Assembly (NCBI GenBank): GCA_028023455.1
Contig: JAQFVV010000055.1
Location: 4,372,030-4,436,029 of the forward strand
Reading direction: 5' to 3'
Origin: Epiperipatus broadwayi
Lineage: Eukaryota; Onychophora; Udeonychophora; Euonychophora; Peripatidae
DNA length: 64,000 nt
The position numbers and the translations under genes are program-made. The notes below the pieces were generated by a model. The model was given only the letters and a program-made list of their open reading frames with translations, did not search any database and had not been told where the DNA came from. Positions 12,165 through 23,260 of this stretch are shown in pieces (within the stretch, counting starts at the first letter, position 1; each line of letters opens with the position of its first letter).

Positions 12165-13195
12165 TGTTGGATGACTAGATAGACGTTTTATGCACAAATC
12201 TTCCTACATCCATTAATTATGAAGGCTTGCACTTGGCGGCACTACTGTATGGACTTTGGTATTCTTATTAAAATAAATGTTAATGCAAAACTGGAGAGAA
12301 GTTGGTATTAATAGTTGATATTCCTAATCCTCATAGATGCTCCAGTGAATTTAAATTAGAACTTTCAAATCATTTTAAATATGAACAGATTCTGAAGATG
12401 GTTCAGATTTGATTAAAATCAATAAGAGGATAACTGATATTCTATTAAATATTTCAAGAAAAATAGCTGGTATAAAAAAATTAACAATTTACCTATACTC
12501 TATTAAGAGAATATATGAAGCAAAAAAAGTGTATGAAAGAAAATGTAACGGAATTAGCAAGGAAAGCTCTAGAAGAAAATAAGTTTTAAGAAGCAGTGAT
12601 AAAATAGAAAATGGTGGGAAAGTTATATACCAAATGTTTAAAAGATAAAGATTACTGCATCCAGTAGTAATATTGATATTTAAGAAAAATGATAAAAACA
12701 TAATAGAAGTTACCGATTTATATATATATATATATGTCAAAGGGTTGACCAGAAGCAAACCTGAGCCGGCTGCTTGGAAGGCAGCTATGCTAACTGCTCA
12801 GCTCCCAAGATAATTACAACTCATCTTCAGCAAACTTGAATTTTAACCAAAAGTATTTCTACCATAATGGATCATATCCAGGAATTAAGAGAAGTTACAG
12901 AAAGGATCAATGAATATAAGTTGCCATTATGTTTTGAATTTGTAGATTATGAAATTGATTCTGTAAGCATATCTTCAGTGATTAAGGCATTGGATCATCA
13001 AACCCAGGATATTGTCATATTGTGAAGAATATCTATCAAAATGCAACAGCAATGATTCAATTATGTAGTGATAATAGGAAGATTAACTTTGACAAAGATA
13101 TACAATAGAGTGATTCCATATTTCCAAAACTTTTTACGGGAATTTTACAGTAAATATTTTCAACATTGACTTTCAAGCTCCTTTCAGCTATCCAT

Positions 13196-13520
13196 TCTAT
13201 ATCATACAACCCATAAACATGACCACACACATGTAAAAAAGGTAAATGATCTCCAATATATGTATTGTAATAAAATCCCTTTATTACCTTGGTTGTAACA
13301 ATTTCCTGATGAGTATATTGTAGGAAGGAACCATCGATTGGCTTTTCCCAATACAGATGTCACCCATCTACAACAATATTTCCTGCTCATCAGAGGATGT
13401 AGCACCATAGGGACTGGAACTAAAAATTTCTGTGTTTGGTTTCCCAAATGGTGCCACTAGAGTTCCATCTCACTACAACCTGACTTACCTAGGTCTAGTT
13501 AAGCCAGACATAGCTCAGGA
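13196..13520. other. unassigned sequence with inverted CTGATGAG/CTCATCAG blocks
   Basis: Contains TTTCCTGATGAG (about 13300) and, facing it, CTGCTCATCAG (about 13382), forming a loose fold-back around a 60-bp spacer. The GAAAC part of a hammerhead is absent, so it is not called one. The rest resembles no other sequence in the window. Confidence 0.3.
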
Positions 13521-13650
13521 AGCATGAAATTCTCATGAACAAGTGCAATGAATGACAAGTAATGCAACATGAACAACTGGATTGGTTTAATATAACAATA
13601 AATTTATTTAATAATATTTATTTCCATCACAATGTTTGGATCCTCAGTCC

Positions 13651-13755
13651 TCCACAGTTATTTTGGTTGTATCACTATTTGGATGATAATTCAACAAAAT
13701 TTTGTTACTATTTTGATTATATCAATATTTGGATAACAATTTAACAAAAGTTTGT
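13651..13755. repeat. 52-bp tandem duplication
   Basis: Two diverged copies of a unit containing ATTTGGAT, AACAATTTAACAAAA and TTTGTTACTA lie head to tail. No coding content. Confidence 0.6.
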
Positions 13756-13904
13756 TACTAGTTCAGGTTTGACAGAGTTCATCTTTGGGATCCCATTTTC
13801 CTGTATGTGTATATATACTTCTAAGTTATATGGATCACTTATTCATCATTGATGATATATTTATCTGTCGTATCCATTAATCCTTGTGTTATGATTCTCG
13901 TATA

Positions 13905-14425
13905 GAATATTATTCTGATCCAGGTACAGATATATTTTACTTAGAAACCTTTACAATTCCTTTAGGCCTAGATGTATATTATATCTCAGCATTTGTAATT
14001 ATTCCACATATAAACAGATTAGGTATACCATCATTTATAATTCATCCAGATATAAGCACATTTTATATGTGAGTGTTTGCAATTTATTCAAGTCCATACA
14101 TGCTTGGTATATAAACAGTTATAGTTTATTCAGATATAGACAGATTTTATTTATGAGCATTTATAATTTATTTAATTATAGCTGTATGTATATAGTATCT
14201 CAGCATTTCTAATTCTTTCAGATATAAACATATTTGTATATCAACAATATAAATAGTTATAATTCATTCAGATATAGATGTATATTATATGCAAGCCTTT
14301 AATATTTATTCAGGTATAGACATATATGGTATATAAACAATTATAATTCATTCAGATATAGTCATATTTGATTTATCAGCATTTACAATTTATTTAGTTA
14401 TAAGTATCCATTTTTATTTTTATTT
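13905..14425. repeat. diverged AT-rich tandem repeat, ~50-60 bp unit
   Basis: Several imperfect units share TATAATTCATTCAGATATAG, followed by a variable segment with TATATCAGCATTT or TATATAAACA. Units have diverged by substitutions and indels. The regular recurrence of TTATTCAGATATAG-like words shows a minisatellite. Open frames here, such as 13884-14072, are products of the repeat. Confidence 0.7.
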
Positions 14426-17400
14426 TAATTCGGATGTATATGCATATAAAAAAGATAATCATTTATGATTTACCTTATTAAAAATGCCTTTTGATTATAG
14501 GCATTTAAGACATTTACATATTTATGATTTATCACCAATAAAATGTATTTTCACATAGCTATAATTATTCATGATTTATTTTAAGAAAGATGTTTTGTTT
14601 CTTTTTTTTATATAAACACATATAAGTATTTAATATTTCATGAATTTGTTACCTTCATTTTATCTGGTTTGTTCATCCACTTCAAGTTACTACTGCATTT
14701 CAAAAAGGGGTCGGTTTATTTCAGCTGAATGGTACTATTTACTTTCCATGATATTCACTCAGGCAGTCTTGGAGATTCATGGTGATGGACAAAGAGAGGA
14801 AGCTATTACAGATTAGCCTTCCATCCTTATGATTTCCTTATTAATACTTTCCTTTTTAACATCAGCAGTATAGCTGTAAATATTATATTCCAATGTGACT
14901 CTGCACTAAAATCAGTTGTCACCCAAACAGCTAAGCAACACTTAAATTTTTAACTTTTCTAATTCTTTCACTTTTTTAACTTTTTAACTCCTTTTAAAAT
15001 CCACTCTGAACTTCAAACTCAACTATTTATACCCTGATATATTCTCTGGATTGATTCAGCAGCACTCCCACTGTATCTGATTTGTTACACAGCTTTCATT
15101 TAAGCCTGAGTGCTTTTCTCTTCTTGATGATTGGACCACTACTTTTAGTGGAACAGATAAGGAATTGTGTGGATTAAGCCATGTTTTCCAATTTGATAAG
15201 TTTGCCTCAAGCAATTATTATATTTTGTACAACGACATCGTTTCAAAAATTAACATGTAATATTTTAATAAATGCCAGCTTTAAATAAATATTTAGAGAA
15301 GTATTTATATCATAATTTAAAATTATAAAATCAATAATGAAGGTTTATCTTTTTTTTTCTCAATTATAGAAAGTAATGATTTTCTTTTAAATTTTAACTT
15401 TTTGCTTCATTTTTTTTTTAAAGAAAGATCAACTTCTTTCATATACATCTGCCTTTTTTTAGATGGAAGGGTAAAATAAATCTTAGAATACATATGTGAA
15501 ACAGAGTTTGTTTCAGTATTTTGTTCTGAACCAGCACTCATCTGTTGGTTCAGATCATCATCTACTACTCATATTGAAATGGTAGGTTTTGATCCCTAAC
15601 CATTTCACTTTCAATTTTGATTACCAACCCTATCTGTGCTGGATTCAAACCCCATTAAAATCATTAAATAAGAGTATGGTAATGACAATGTGCATCGCAT
15701 TATATATGTACATATGAACAGATGCTGTTAATGCCAATTATGTTAAATATTACGGATTAATTTTGTTTGACTATTAGAAATCTTTATATTATAAATTAAA
15801 TATAAACAGTCAATTTATTAATTTATATAGTCATAAAATTTGTATGTAGATATATAATCCACCCTGTATAGTTATACATGATTTAGTTTTGTTAAAAGTT
15901 AGCTCTTATCAAATTTAAAGTAAAATAGTTGTAAAAAAAATTTTGTATTAAGCCACAGCACCTGCGGTAAAATCAATTTAAATTTAACAAATTTTGTGTT
16001 CTAATTTGTTTACAACAAAACTGTTATACAGTAAAATCACTAGACCAGCACTATTGAAATTCATGGGGGAGGGGGTTTGGATGCCTTGAAACAATTAAAC
16101 AAAAGTTTTAATCTGTAAAATTTGGAATTTTAATGTAACTTCTAACACTAATGGGTTCTCAGTTGAAAATGCAACTTCTAATACTAATGGGTTCTCAGGT
16201 GAAATAAATTCTCAACAAGTATGCACATGAGATGAATAGGTATAAATAGGCCATATTTTGAGCTTGTAAGGAGACACCAATATTTGTAAGAGTGATTTCT
16301 ACTATACTCCATGCTACTTGAAATTTTGATGTCTGGCTAAGGAATGCAGAGTTTTGCTGCTTTTCCATGGAAGAATGGCAAGATTTACTGCCATCCAATC
16401 CACCTAACAACTAGTATCACAAAGATGAAATTCTTCAGCAACAGCCTACTGCCAGCAGAAGAAGACACCATGAACTATCCCAAGAAAGACTATCATCTCA
16501 CCTGAAGTCCAAGTGCCTACATTTCCAGCTGAAAGGAAGAATCGGTAACATAAACCCAGAACCATGGAGCTCTGAATCAATTAAAGTTTAATATTCAATT
16601 TCTTAACTTTAAAACTAGTTAAATGTAAAATAAACCTGTCCAAATTAATGTTACTTTAAACTCTGTCTAAATTCATTAAGCTTTAAATTAGCAACCTATC
16701 TTATAATTCTGTTCAATTTAAAGCAAACACTATAATTATTTTAAAACATATTTTGTATATATTCCTAAAGTTTAATGCCAAAGCCACCCCCCATTCTCAA
16801 ACTCTAAATGTTCGCATCATAAGCAGCAGAAGATTCAGTCCCAAGGTACCAGCATTGGTCACAAAAACCCTTGAAGAACATAATCTATCTGCAGGGCCAT
16901 TTTAGTATTAATATTTGTTAGTGCTAAGCCCATGTTGGTAATCCATAACAGCCAATTCTATCTCCTTATGAATTAATATTCAGCTTTAGCCTGAAACCAT
17001 CTCTTGATTCTTAGGTTCAATCTATAACCAAGTGAGCTGGTTTATGCACTCACACTAGATAAAAAATATATGTATTTTATAATCACATAATGATTGATTT
17101 ATTCAAGACTAGTGAAGTTACTTATGAAATAGCAACCACGACCTCATGGATAGAATTTAGCATTTCTACTTTAGGCATAATCCAAGGGATCATATATATA
17201 CACAGACCACTGTTAAATTAATATATAAAGATGAGTGATATGATAATTTTCTCATCTACTGTGATGCCCGTGTGCATCTGTCACACCTTTGAATTATGTT
17301 TTAATTTTTGTGTATTTCTTTTACTAATTAAAATATATATTTAAACTCCATTGTTTTCATATGATTTTTCATAGAAATTTCTATCCAATTCAGTCTTAGT
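14426..17400. other. AT-rich stretch, no gene recognised; one small direct repeat
   Basis: A ~37-bp direct repeat (AACTTCTAA.ACTAATGGG plus TTCTCAG) occurs at 16136-16208. The 16390-16560 part has a more mixed composition (AGCAGAAGAAGACACCATGA), but no frame or family is recognised. The remainder is simple AT-rich sequence. Confidence 0.4.
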
Positions 17401-17421
17401 TATTATATATGATGGTCCCCA

Positions 17422-17462
17422 TCACCAGACCGGTTTCGAGCTATGGCTCCCATCAGCGAGGA
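17422..17462 (-). ncRNA. hammerhead ribozyme motif, family C, minus arm
   Basis: Minus strand: CUGAUGG (core A9 replaced by G), perfect helix II GAGC/GCUC with loop CAUA, GAAA, then CCGGUC with cleavage expected after the base at 17428. Helix III is the palindromic ACCGGU. Helix I is weakened. The change at position 9 would reduce or abolish cleavage. Confidence 0.7.
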
Positions 17463-17468
17463 GCTGGC

Positions 17469-17509
17469 TCCTCCCTGATGAGAGACATAGCTCGAAACCG
17501 GTCTGGGGA
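17469..17509 (+). ncRNA. hammerhead ribozyme motif, family C, plus arm
   Basis: CUGAUGA at 17475-17481, helix II GAG/CUC with a 6-nt loop, GAAA at 17494-17497, then CCGGUC with cleavage expected after 17503. Helix I pairs 17469-17473 with 17505-17509 (one wobble); the first pair next to the core is a C-U mismatch. All core bases are canonical. Helix III is the six-base palindrome ACCGGU, which favours a dimeric ribozyme. Confidence 0.85.
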
Positions 17510-17864
17510 TGGGGACCATCATATATAAAGGCTTCAGGTATTTTCTCTTGTAGCATTTATCATAAAAAATAAAATAAATAAGCTTGTTTAGAGCTATTAG
17601 CATGCTCTTTATATATTACATATTGGTAATACAAGTTATATAGGTCATGTGACATATAACTGATTTTTACTAATATATATATATGTATGATATATGTATT
17701 AACATTAAATTATAAATATTACCACCATCATCATGTCATCAGTCTATTATAATTTCATAGTCTGTTTATGTAAATGAACCCCTGGGTCTCGTGATTCTCC
17801 CTGCCCGATGCCCCCCATGAAGAAAATGGAAACAATGTAACCTCAAGTACGTCTTCATAAGGTG

Positions 17865-17925
17865 TTGAATTACAAAGCACTGGTAAAGAAGTTGAAGCTT
17901 GGTCAGATTCGAGACCTTACTATCT
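17865..17925 (+). repeat. dispersed repeat copy, possibly SINE-derived
   Basis: The block containing CTGGTAAA, TTGAAG and GGTCAGATTCGAG recurs reversed at 40045-40115. The ATTCGAG part resembles a tRNA B box. Too little is preserved to name a family. Confidence 0.4.
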
Positions 17926-18169
17926 TACTCTGGGCAGCTTTGGTCTATTTGCCTAGGTTCTGGATTCTGTTATGCGAATGTGTAAACTTGACCGTTACAA
18001 TATATATATGTGGGGGGGGGGGCTGCATTTGTGAAAAAGAAATAATCTCCAATATACATGTATAGGTTCATAATTTTTTTTTATTGTTGAACCATTTTCT
18101 TCTGGTATTCAAGATGTTTTTCTTCTGGTATCAAGATGTTTTCTTCATTTTACGCTTCTATTCTCACCT

Positions 18170-18295
18170 GGAGCTTTCCTTGTCATAATTGGTAGAGCAT
18201 TCATCTTGGGATTGGGAGATCCCACAATCGACTCTGCCGCTTAAAGTTCTTATGAAGAGCAATAAAGCCAGAAGCCTTTACATATATCATTAATT
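18170..18295 (+). mobile_element. tRNA-derived SINE
   Basis: The head has a tRNA-like polymerase III promoter: an A-box-like AATTGGTAGAGCATTC near 18187 and a B-box-like AATCGACTCTG near 18226, at about the spacing seen in a tRNA. The paired GGGA/TCCC segment between them mimics an anticodon or T-arm stem. It continues into a non-tRNA body ending with AGCAATAAAGCCAGAAGCC. It does not read as a functional tRNA gene, so a SINE is the better call. Confidence 0.7.
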
Positions 18296-18639
18296 CTTTT
18301 TGTATTATTTTACAGAATTCCAAAATAAGTTTTTTATAAAGGATTATTTTTAATTATTTTTATATTATTTCTTTTCTTAGTATACTATCTTCTCTTGAGT
18401 TGTAATTATAAATGTATTAAACGCACATTGTTTACGTAAGTAATAGTAATATTTTCTTCCATAGCATAAGCTTGTAGTTAAACACCTGTAGAGGTCCCTA
18501 CTATCGCATTTTTACACACATATTCTCGAGGTTATAGCCTCAGTAAATATCTTCTCTTGAGTAAAAATTATGTGGGGACTAAACATTTTATTAGCATTGC
18601 CAATAATGAAACATCAAGTAAAAGTAATTTTTTTGTGCC

Positions 18640-18800
18640 GAGAATTGAATAATATATATAAAAAAGAAAAGAAAAATGCATAGAGCTTTATTACTCGGGA
18701 GTTCATAAGAAGTTTGAGCACCAGAACTGTGAGCACCAAAATCGATACTGGGAACTCCCGATCCCAAGTGTCACCAACTGCATCAAATTGCGCACGATAT
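18640..18800. repeat. low-copy repeat with CGGGAGTT / AACTCCCG inverted blocks
   Basis: TTATTACTCGGGAGTT and GGGAACTCCCGATCCC face each other across ~60 bp; the first half resembles 8640-8715. Function and family unknown. Confidence 0.35.
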
Positions 18801-18821
18801 AATATATATAAAAATACTTTA

Positions 18822-19100
18822 TAAAAAATCATTTTTTTAATTTGGTGAGTAATGTACTAAAAAATATATATTTTTTTCTTTTTTTCTTCAATCACAATTT
18901 TGGTTGTTTAACATAATTTGAAATAAAAGTGTAAGGCATCCATTATTTAATTAATTCGTTTAAAAATAGTGATTGATTTAATTAATTTACGGATGGTCCA
19001 CACTTTCATTTCAACTTTAACCAAAATAGCATTTTAAAAAAATTATTTTTTGTTTTTTAGTGCATTACTTCTCAAATTAAATAAAATCATTTTTTTACAA
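18822..19100. repeat. fold-back element, ~280 bp
   Basis: The left end AAAAAATCATTTTTTTAATT and following GAGTAATGTACTAAAAA are mirrored by AGTGCATTACTTCTCAAATT and AAATCATTTTTTT at the right. An inner pair (GGCATCCATTATTTAATTAA and its complement near 18970-19000) extends the hairpin. It has MITE-like architecture without a coding region. Confidence 0.6.
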
Positions 19101-19356
19101 AATATTTTTTATACATATTATTTTTTACTTAAGTATTTGGATATTTTGAAACTGACTTTTGTAACTATTTATATTTAAATTTCAAAGCTGAGAATGCAAC
19201 TCAGTTTTTAATGTTTGAAATGAAATTCACGTATGTTAAAAATCATTTACAAGATTTTTTGTGTTTACAAAAGCATTGTTTTTTTAACAAAGCATGTTTA
19301 GTAAAATGAGCAATTAAGATTTTAAACCTTCCTTTCTTTTTATTTATATTTTAAAA

Positions 19357-19396
19357 TAGGCAAAACTCTCTCCATAGAGTAGTGCCATACAGTAGA
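19357..19396. mobile_element. 40-bp mini-insertion of hammerhead family A
   Basis: Contains only the terminal family A block GGCAAAACTCTCTCCATAGA plus AGTAGTGCCA. ATTTTAAA repeats at both borders (8 bp, in AT-rich sequence, hence weak as a target-site duplication). One of several very short insertions of this family. Confidence 0.6.
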
Positions 19397-20109
19397 ATTT
19401 TAAAGTTTTATTTCTATTTTAATTAACTGTAAATACTTTTTAATAAATTCCATCATGAAATCCAATTAAAATGTACTTATAAAAAATTTATACCATAATC
19501 ACTGAAAACATACTGAACTGATATCAATTTGTAATGGAATTTGGCCAAACAATACTGTTAGTTTAGACCACTAGGTGGACATCCCTGAAATTGCATTGTC
19601 ATATTGCATGATGTGTACAAAATTTGAAGGAAATCCATTTGATAGAAATATGTTAAAAATCAGTTACAAGATTTGACTCAAATAAAACAAACAATGAGAA
19701 TTTACAATTTAAATAAAAGCACTAAAAATATATTCTAAACAAATTAAAAAATGAGAGATGGTTATTATGGAGAGGAGATGGTTTTACTAATATTAATACT
19801 AGGCTAATGGGAAAGCTAGTAATGTTAATACCATCCCTCTAAAGTTGGGAATCATTTTCTAACCTTTAAAAAGAAAAGGGATCATCATCAACTATTATCA
19901 ATCCAGTGCAGGATGGTCTCTCCAAGTTCAATCCATCTTCTCTGATCTTTAGTTTCCCTTCTTCACATCACCCATGCACACTTTCTTATTTCATCCATCC
20001 ATCTCACATGTGCTCTCTTTCTGGGTCTTTTACAATATCTTGGAATCCAGTTCAAAATTTTAATTGTCCATCTAGTATCATCTTTTCTAGCAATATGTCC
20101 AGCCCAACT

Positions 20110-21638
20110 TCACTTCAGTCTTTTATTTTTTTCAACGAGGTCAGTAACACCTGTTTGTTCTCTTACCCATACATTGCATTTTCGATCTCTTGTTACTCTC
20201 AACATGTCTCTCTCAATACTTCTTTGAGTGGTCTGAAGTCTCTGTATTGCTCTTCTATTAAGTGTCCAAGTCTCAGATCCATAAGTAAGAACTGGCAAAA
20301 CACATTTATTAAAAACCTTCCTTTTCAAACACATAGGCATATTTCCTTTTAGTATCAAGTTATTTCTACCAAAACCACTCCAACCAAGTTTAATTCTATG
20401 ATTAATTTCATCCATTATGTTTCCATCTGTATTAATAATCTGACCAAGGTATTTGTAACTGTTAACTTCTTTTAACTCATCATAATCGATCTTTATTTTC
20501 ACCTTTTGAGAAAATACATTAGATATTACTTTAGTCTTTTTAACATTTATCTTTAGTCCTACTTTCATCTGATAACTCCTGCAACATTTCCTGCAGCTCT
20601 AAAGCATTATTTGCAAAAATAACTACATCATCTGCAAAATCTAAATGACATAAAATATCTCCATTTACTGTCACTCCTTTAGCTTCCCATTTTAATCCAT
20701 TAAATATTTCTTGCAGCACAGCTGTAAAAGGTTTTGGAGATAGGGAGTCATGCTGTCTTACATCCTACTCAGTGTTGACTTTCCTAGTATCATTATAATC
20801 TACAAAGCACATATGCTGTGCAAGTTGCATAAGCTATATACCTGAAAAATATTCTATGCCTCATAATCATAACCATATTGAAAACTTAATACATGCAAAT
20901 TAAATGCAAATGAGTTAGGTTGTTTATTTTTTAGAAATATCAAAGCAGGTGTCACATCTGTTTATTGCATTTTGCACAGCATATGTGCTCTGTAGATTGT
21001 TACATTTATTGTAGAAGTAAAAATTGAATATTGTTATGTAGTCTAATTGTTGCTGTTGCATTTTTATAAATATTCTTCCTGGATCTATACCTTGATGATC
21101 CAATGCTTTAATCACTGAAGAAATGTTTATAGAATCAAATGCTTTTCATAGTCTACAAATCCTAAACATAATGGGAACTCATATTTATTTGTCCTTTCTA
21201 TAACTTCTCTCAATACCTGGATAAGATCTACTGTACTAAAATCATTTTTAAATCCAGCTTGTTCTCTTGGTTGGTAGAAATCCAATGTTCTTTGTAGACA
21301 AATTGTAAATATTGGTAAAAAATTTGTATAAAACTGATAAAAGGCTGATAGGTCTGTAATTTCTAATATTTTCTTTATCACCTTTTTAAAATATTAATAT
21401 TAATACTGCATTCTTCCAATCATCTGGTACATCTTTATCATTTAGACATTTGGTATATAACTTTGCTAAAAAAAATTCTATTTCTTCACATGCTTCTTTT
21501 AATATATCAATTATAATTCCATCATTACCAGGAGTTTTTCCTTTTTTCATAAATTTAATTGCATGTCTCACTTCTTCATTTAAAATTCTGGGCAATTCTG
21601 AAGATGTAATAGATATAGGAGACACTTGTTCTTTATAA
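20110..21638 (-). pseudogene. RTE reverse transcriptase remnant
   Basis: Pieces in order on the minus strand: RT start with KKGKTPGND (21386-21625), the QPREQAGFK and FVDYEKH region (21127-21381; the motif A aspartate block is shifted out of frame), then SVIKALDHQG (20924-21115), and after an insertion the C-terminal part with LTYGSETWTLN (20110-20568). The FADD catalytic block lies near 20630 in another frame. Stops, frameshifts and the ~200-bp insertion make it a pseudogene. Confidence 0.85.
20799..20996. mobile_element. small inverted-repeat (MITE-like) element inside the RTE RT region
   Basis: Ends are TCTACAAAGCACATATGCTG at left and the near-perfect complement (CAGCATATGTGCTCTGTAGA) at right, about 30-bp arms continuing through GTGCAA and TTGCAT. 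It interrupts RTE sequence between CATTAT and GTAGTCTAATTG, which are adjacent in other RTE copies. About 45 bp of further unexplained DNA lies between the right arm and the resumed RTE. Confidence 0.7.
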
Positions 21639-21685
21639 CTACGTAATTCTTGTAGAAGACTTCTATCAAGATGTCAGCTCTCTTT

Positions 21686-22492
21686 TTAGTAATAATTCCA
21701 TCTTTTTTTTCTTATTGCAGATATAAATTTCCTACCAATACCAAAATGTTGTTTTACACTCTTAAGACTTTTATTCTCTTCTACAGCTTTCCTTGCTAGT
21801 TCACAGTTATACTTTCTTATATCATTTTCAACTCTTTTCCACACCATTTTACAAAATTCAAGGTATTCAATCCTTTTTAATGGATCATTTTTGTATATTT
21901 TCATATTCCCTCTTTTCTTCATAAATTCTCTAGTCTCAGTAGAAATTTTCTTGGTCAATTGTTGCTTTTTTCTACCAGCTATCTTTGTTGCAATTTTTAC
22001 AAGTTTATCAATTATTTTCTTATTAATTTCATTCAAATCTGAATCATGCTCAAAATCTACTAATACTTGAAACCGATTTGTAAGTTCTAATTTAAATTCA
22101 TTAGAATGTTTCTGAAGATTAGGATTATCAACTGTAAATATTGTTTTTCTTAATAATTTTTGTCTCTCTAGTTTTGCATTAACATGTATCTTACACCTTA
22201 CTAATCGATGATCACTTCCTGTGTTAAATTTATTAAGAACATTACAATCTTGAAATATGTATTTTCTGTTAGTCAAAATATAATCCAATTCTACTGTACC
22301 TTTATTTGGATGCTTCCATGTCCATTTCCTTTTAACATTTTTCTCAAAAAAAGAATTCATAATATAAAGTTTTTCTTTTTCTGCAAACTCTACAAGTCTA
22401 TGTCCTCTCTCATTTTTCTTACCATAACCAAAATTACCTACAGCACTTTCATTTTTCATTTGTTTACCAATTCTAGCATTAAAGTCTCCCAT
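21686..22492 (-). pseudogene. RTE endonuclease domain (C-terminal two thirds) and linker
   Basis: A 268-codon open frame beginning at the internal MGDFNARIG block, a core motif of AP-type (exonuclease-endonuclease-phosphatase) nucleases. It continues through DYILTNRKY (residues 70-78) to the catalytic GSDHRLV block (residues 92-98), then a lysine-rich linker toward the RT. In intact elements this nuclease nicks target DNA to prime reverse transcription. The N-terminal third (22500-22900) is broken by frameshifts. It is the best-preserved endonuclease frame in the window. Confidence 0.85.
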
Positions 22493-23260
22493 ATTAATTT
22501 TAAAATGTTGTTTATTCTGATCAAAAGCCTTTTGTACATCCTATAAAATTTTCCACTACTTCATCACCATGAGAACTTGTTGGGGAATAAACCTGAATTA
22601 TCTGCATTTGGTATCTATTAAGTTGTATAACTAATCTTACCACTCTTTCTGATACACCATTCAATCTCCACAATGTTGTTCTTCCACTTTTTATTTGTAA
22701 TGAATCCTACTCCACTTGTATTTTCAATATTTGTGCATTTGTAATAGAGTACATATCCACTTTTTAAATCATCTCTTCACCCTTTTCTTCTAACTTCACA
22801 AAGTCCAATAATGTCCCATTTAATATAAGACAGTTCTTCTTCTAATTCTTACAATCTTCCTTTACTTGAAAGTGATCTGCAGTTGTAAGTACCTAAATAA
22901 AAAGTCATCATCAAATGGTAACCTGTGTCCACAATCAGGGAATTCTTAGCACCCTCCACCTTTGGCCATGAACTGCTGCCTTGATTGGTGACTTTACAGC
23001 CTCTTGGGGATAAGAGCCATGATTTATTTTTGTCTGTCATGATTATATATATTGGAAAAATATCATTTACACATACATTTATTCTGCCTTATCAGGCAAC
23101 TGAGAAGAAAAACCATGGTGTTTCTTGATCTTAAACTCAGAGGTAAAAAGCCAATAAACTTACCATGATGGCTAATGCATGTTAGCGAGCAGCCCATCCA
23201 TGTTTGTATACTATATGAATAATCACATAGTAATAACAGCTGCAATGATGAGAACGTATG

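Larger units (their letters stand above)
11370..12280 (+). mobile_element. family A head-to-tail dimer (450-nt period) inside an RTE endonuclease
   Basis: Two diverged units follow each other in the same orientation: tail block, upstream block (AAAACCAAAGAC, AATTCAGATC), hammerhead, body (GGATGAGTAGGC; TTTTATGCACAAAC), tail. Equivalent hammerhead cleavage positions are 11708 and 12158, giving a 450-nt monomer. It interrupts the RTE endonuclease between GATGTAAAAG and AATGTTAATGC, sequences that are contiguous in other copies. Both ribozyme cores have decayed. The dimeric arrangement is what a rolling or multimeric RNA template would leave. Confidence 0.75.
10110..13165 (+). mobile_element. 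old RTE-type LINE copy, interrupted by hammerhead insertions
   Basis: Order of parts: 5' untranslated region (about 10110-10650, with the TGATGAGTTCATTAGC and AAATCATGGCCCTTAT blocks shared with 22.9-23.2 kb), endonuclease (10980-11370), then the linker and reverse transcriptase (12290-13165, ending soon after the region corresponding to the RT A/B motifs). Two insertions of family A split it: one in the 5' region (10249-10480) and a dimer in the endonuclease (about 11370-12280). Many stops and frameshifts show it is dead and old. The endonuclease part still encodes a recognisable QVYAPTSS-like block and a DHQLVR block. Confidence 0.8.
17411..17690 (+). mobile_element. hammerhead-retroelement family C: palindromic head-to-head pair plus body
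   Basis: The first ~112 bp (17411-17522) form a near-perfect palindrome made of two hammerhead motifs facing opposite ways, around GAGGAGC-TG-GCTCCTC. The + arm continues into a body with AAGCTTGTTTAGAGCTATTA, shared with family B (39.46 kb and 39.88 kb) and, reversed, with 50.13 kb. The body ends near a GTCATGTGACATATAA tail similar in position to the family A tail. A target-site duplication was not clear because of flanking TA repeats. Confidence 0.75.
19880..23260 (-). mobile_element. RTE-type LINE copy, near full length, inactivated
   Basis: From right to left on the minus strand: 5' untranslated region (about 22960-23260, with blocks also seen at 32.1 kb and 44.8 kb), endonuclease, linker, reverse transcriptase and C-terminal region, then a 3' end with GATGAT repeats (19880-19900). 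Frameshifts split the ORF, and an inverted-repeat element sits inside the RT region at about 20799-20996. It is the same family as 58.1-61.05 kb. It is non-autonomous now, because the RT A-to-C segment is broken. Confidence 0.88.

Noticed and set aside
13295-13395. Hammerhead from CTGATGAG blocks
   Set aside because: CUGAUGAG occurs in both orientations, but no GAAA after a helix II and no UH site at the right place.
18009-18020. G run as a quadruplex or regulatory site
   Set aside because: A single homopolymer next to a TA repeat; no four-tract pattern.
18170-18245. tRNA gene
   Set aside because: A- and B-box-like sequences are present, but acceptor and arm pairing is poor and the sequence runs into a body ending AATAAAGCC, so a SINE fits better.
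19906-20352. 148-codon + strand open frame as a gene
   Set aside because: It is the antisense shadow of the RTE reverse-transcriptase C-terminal region on the minus strand.
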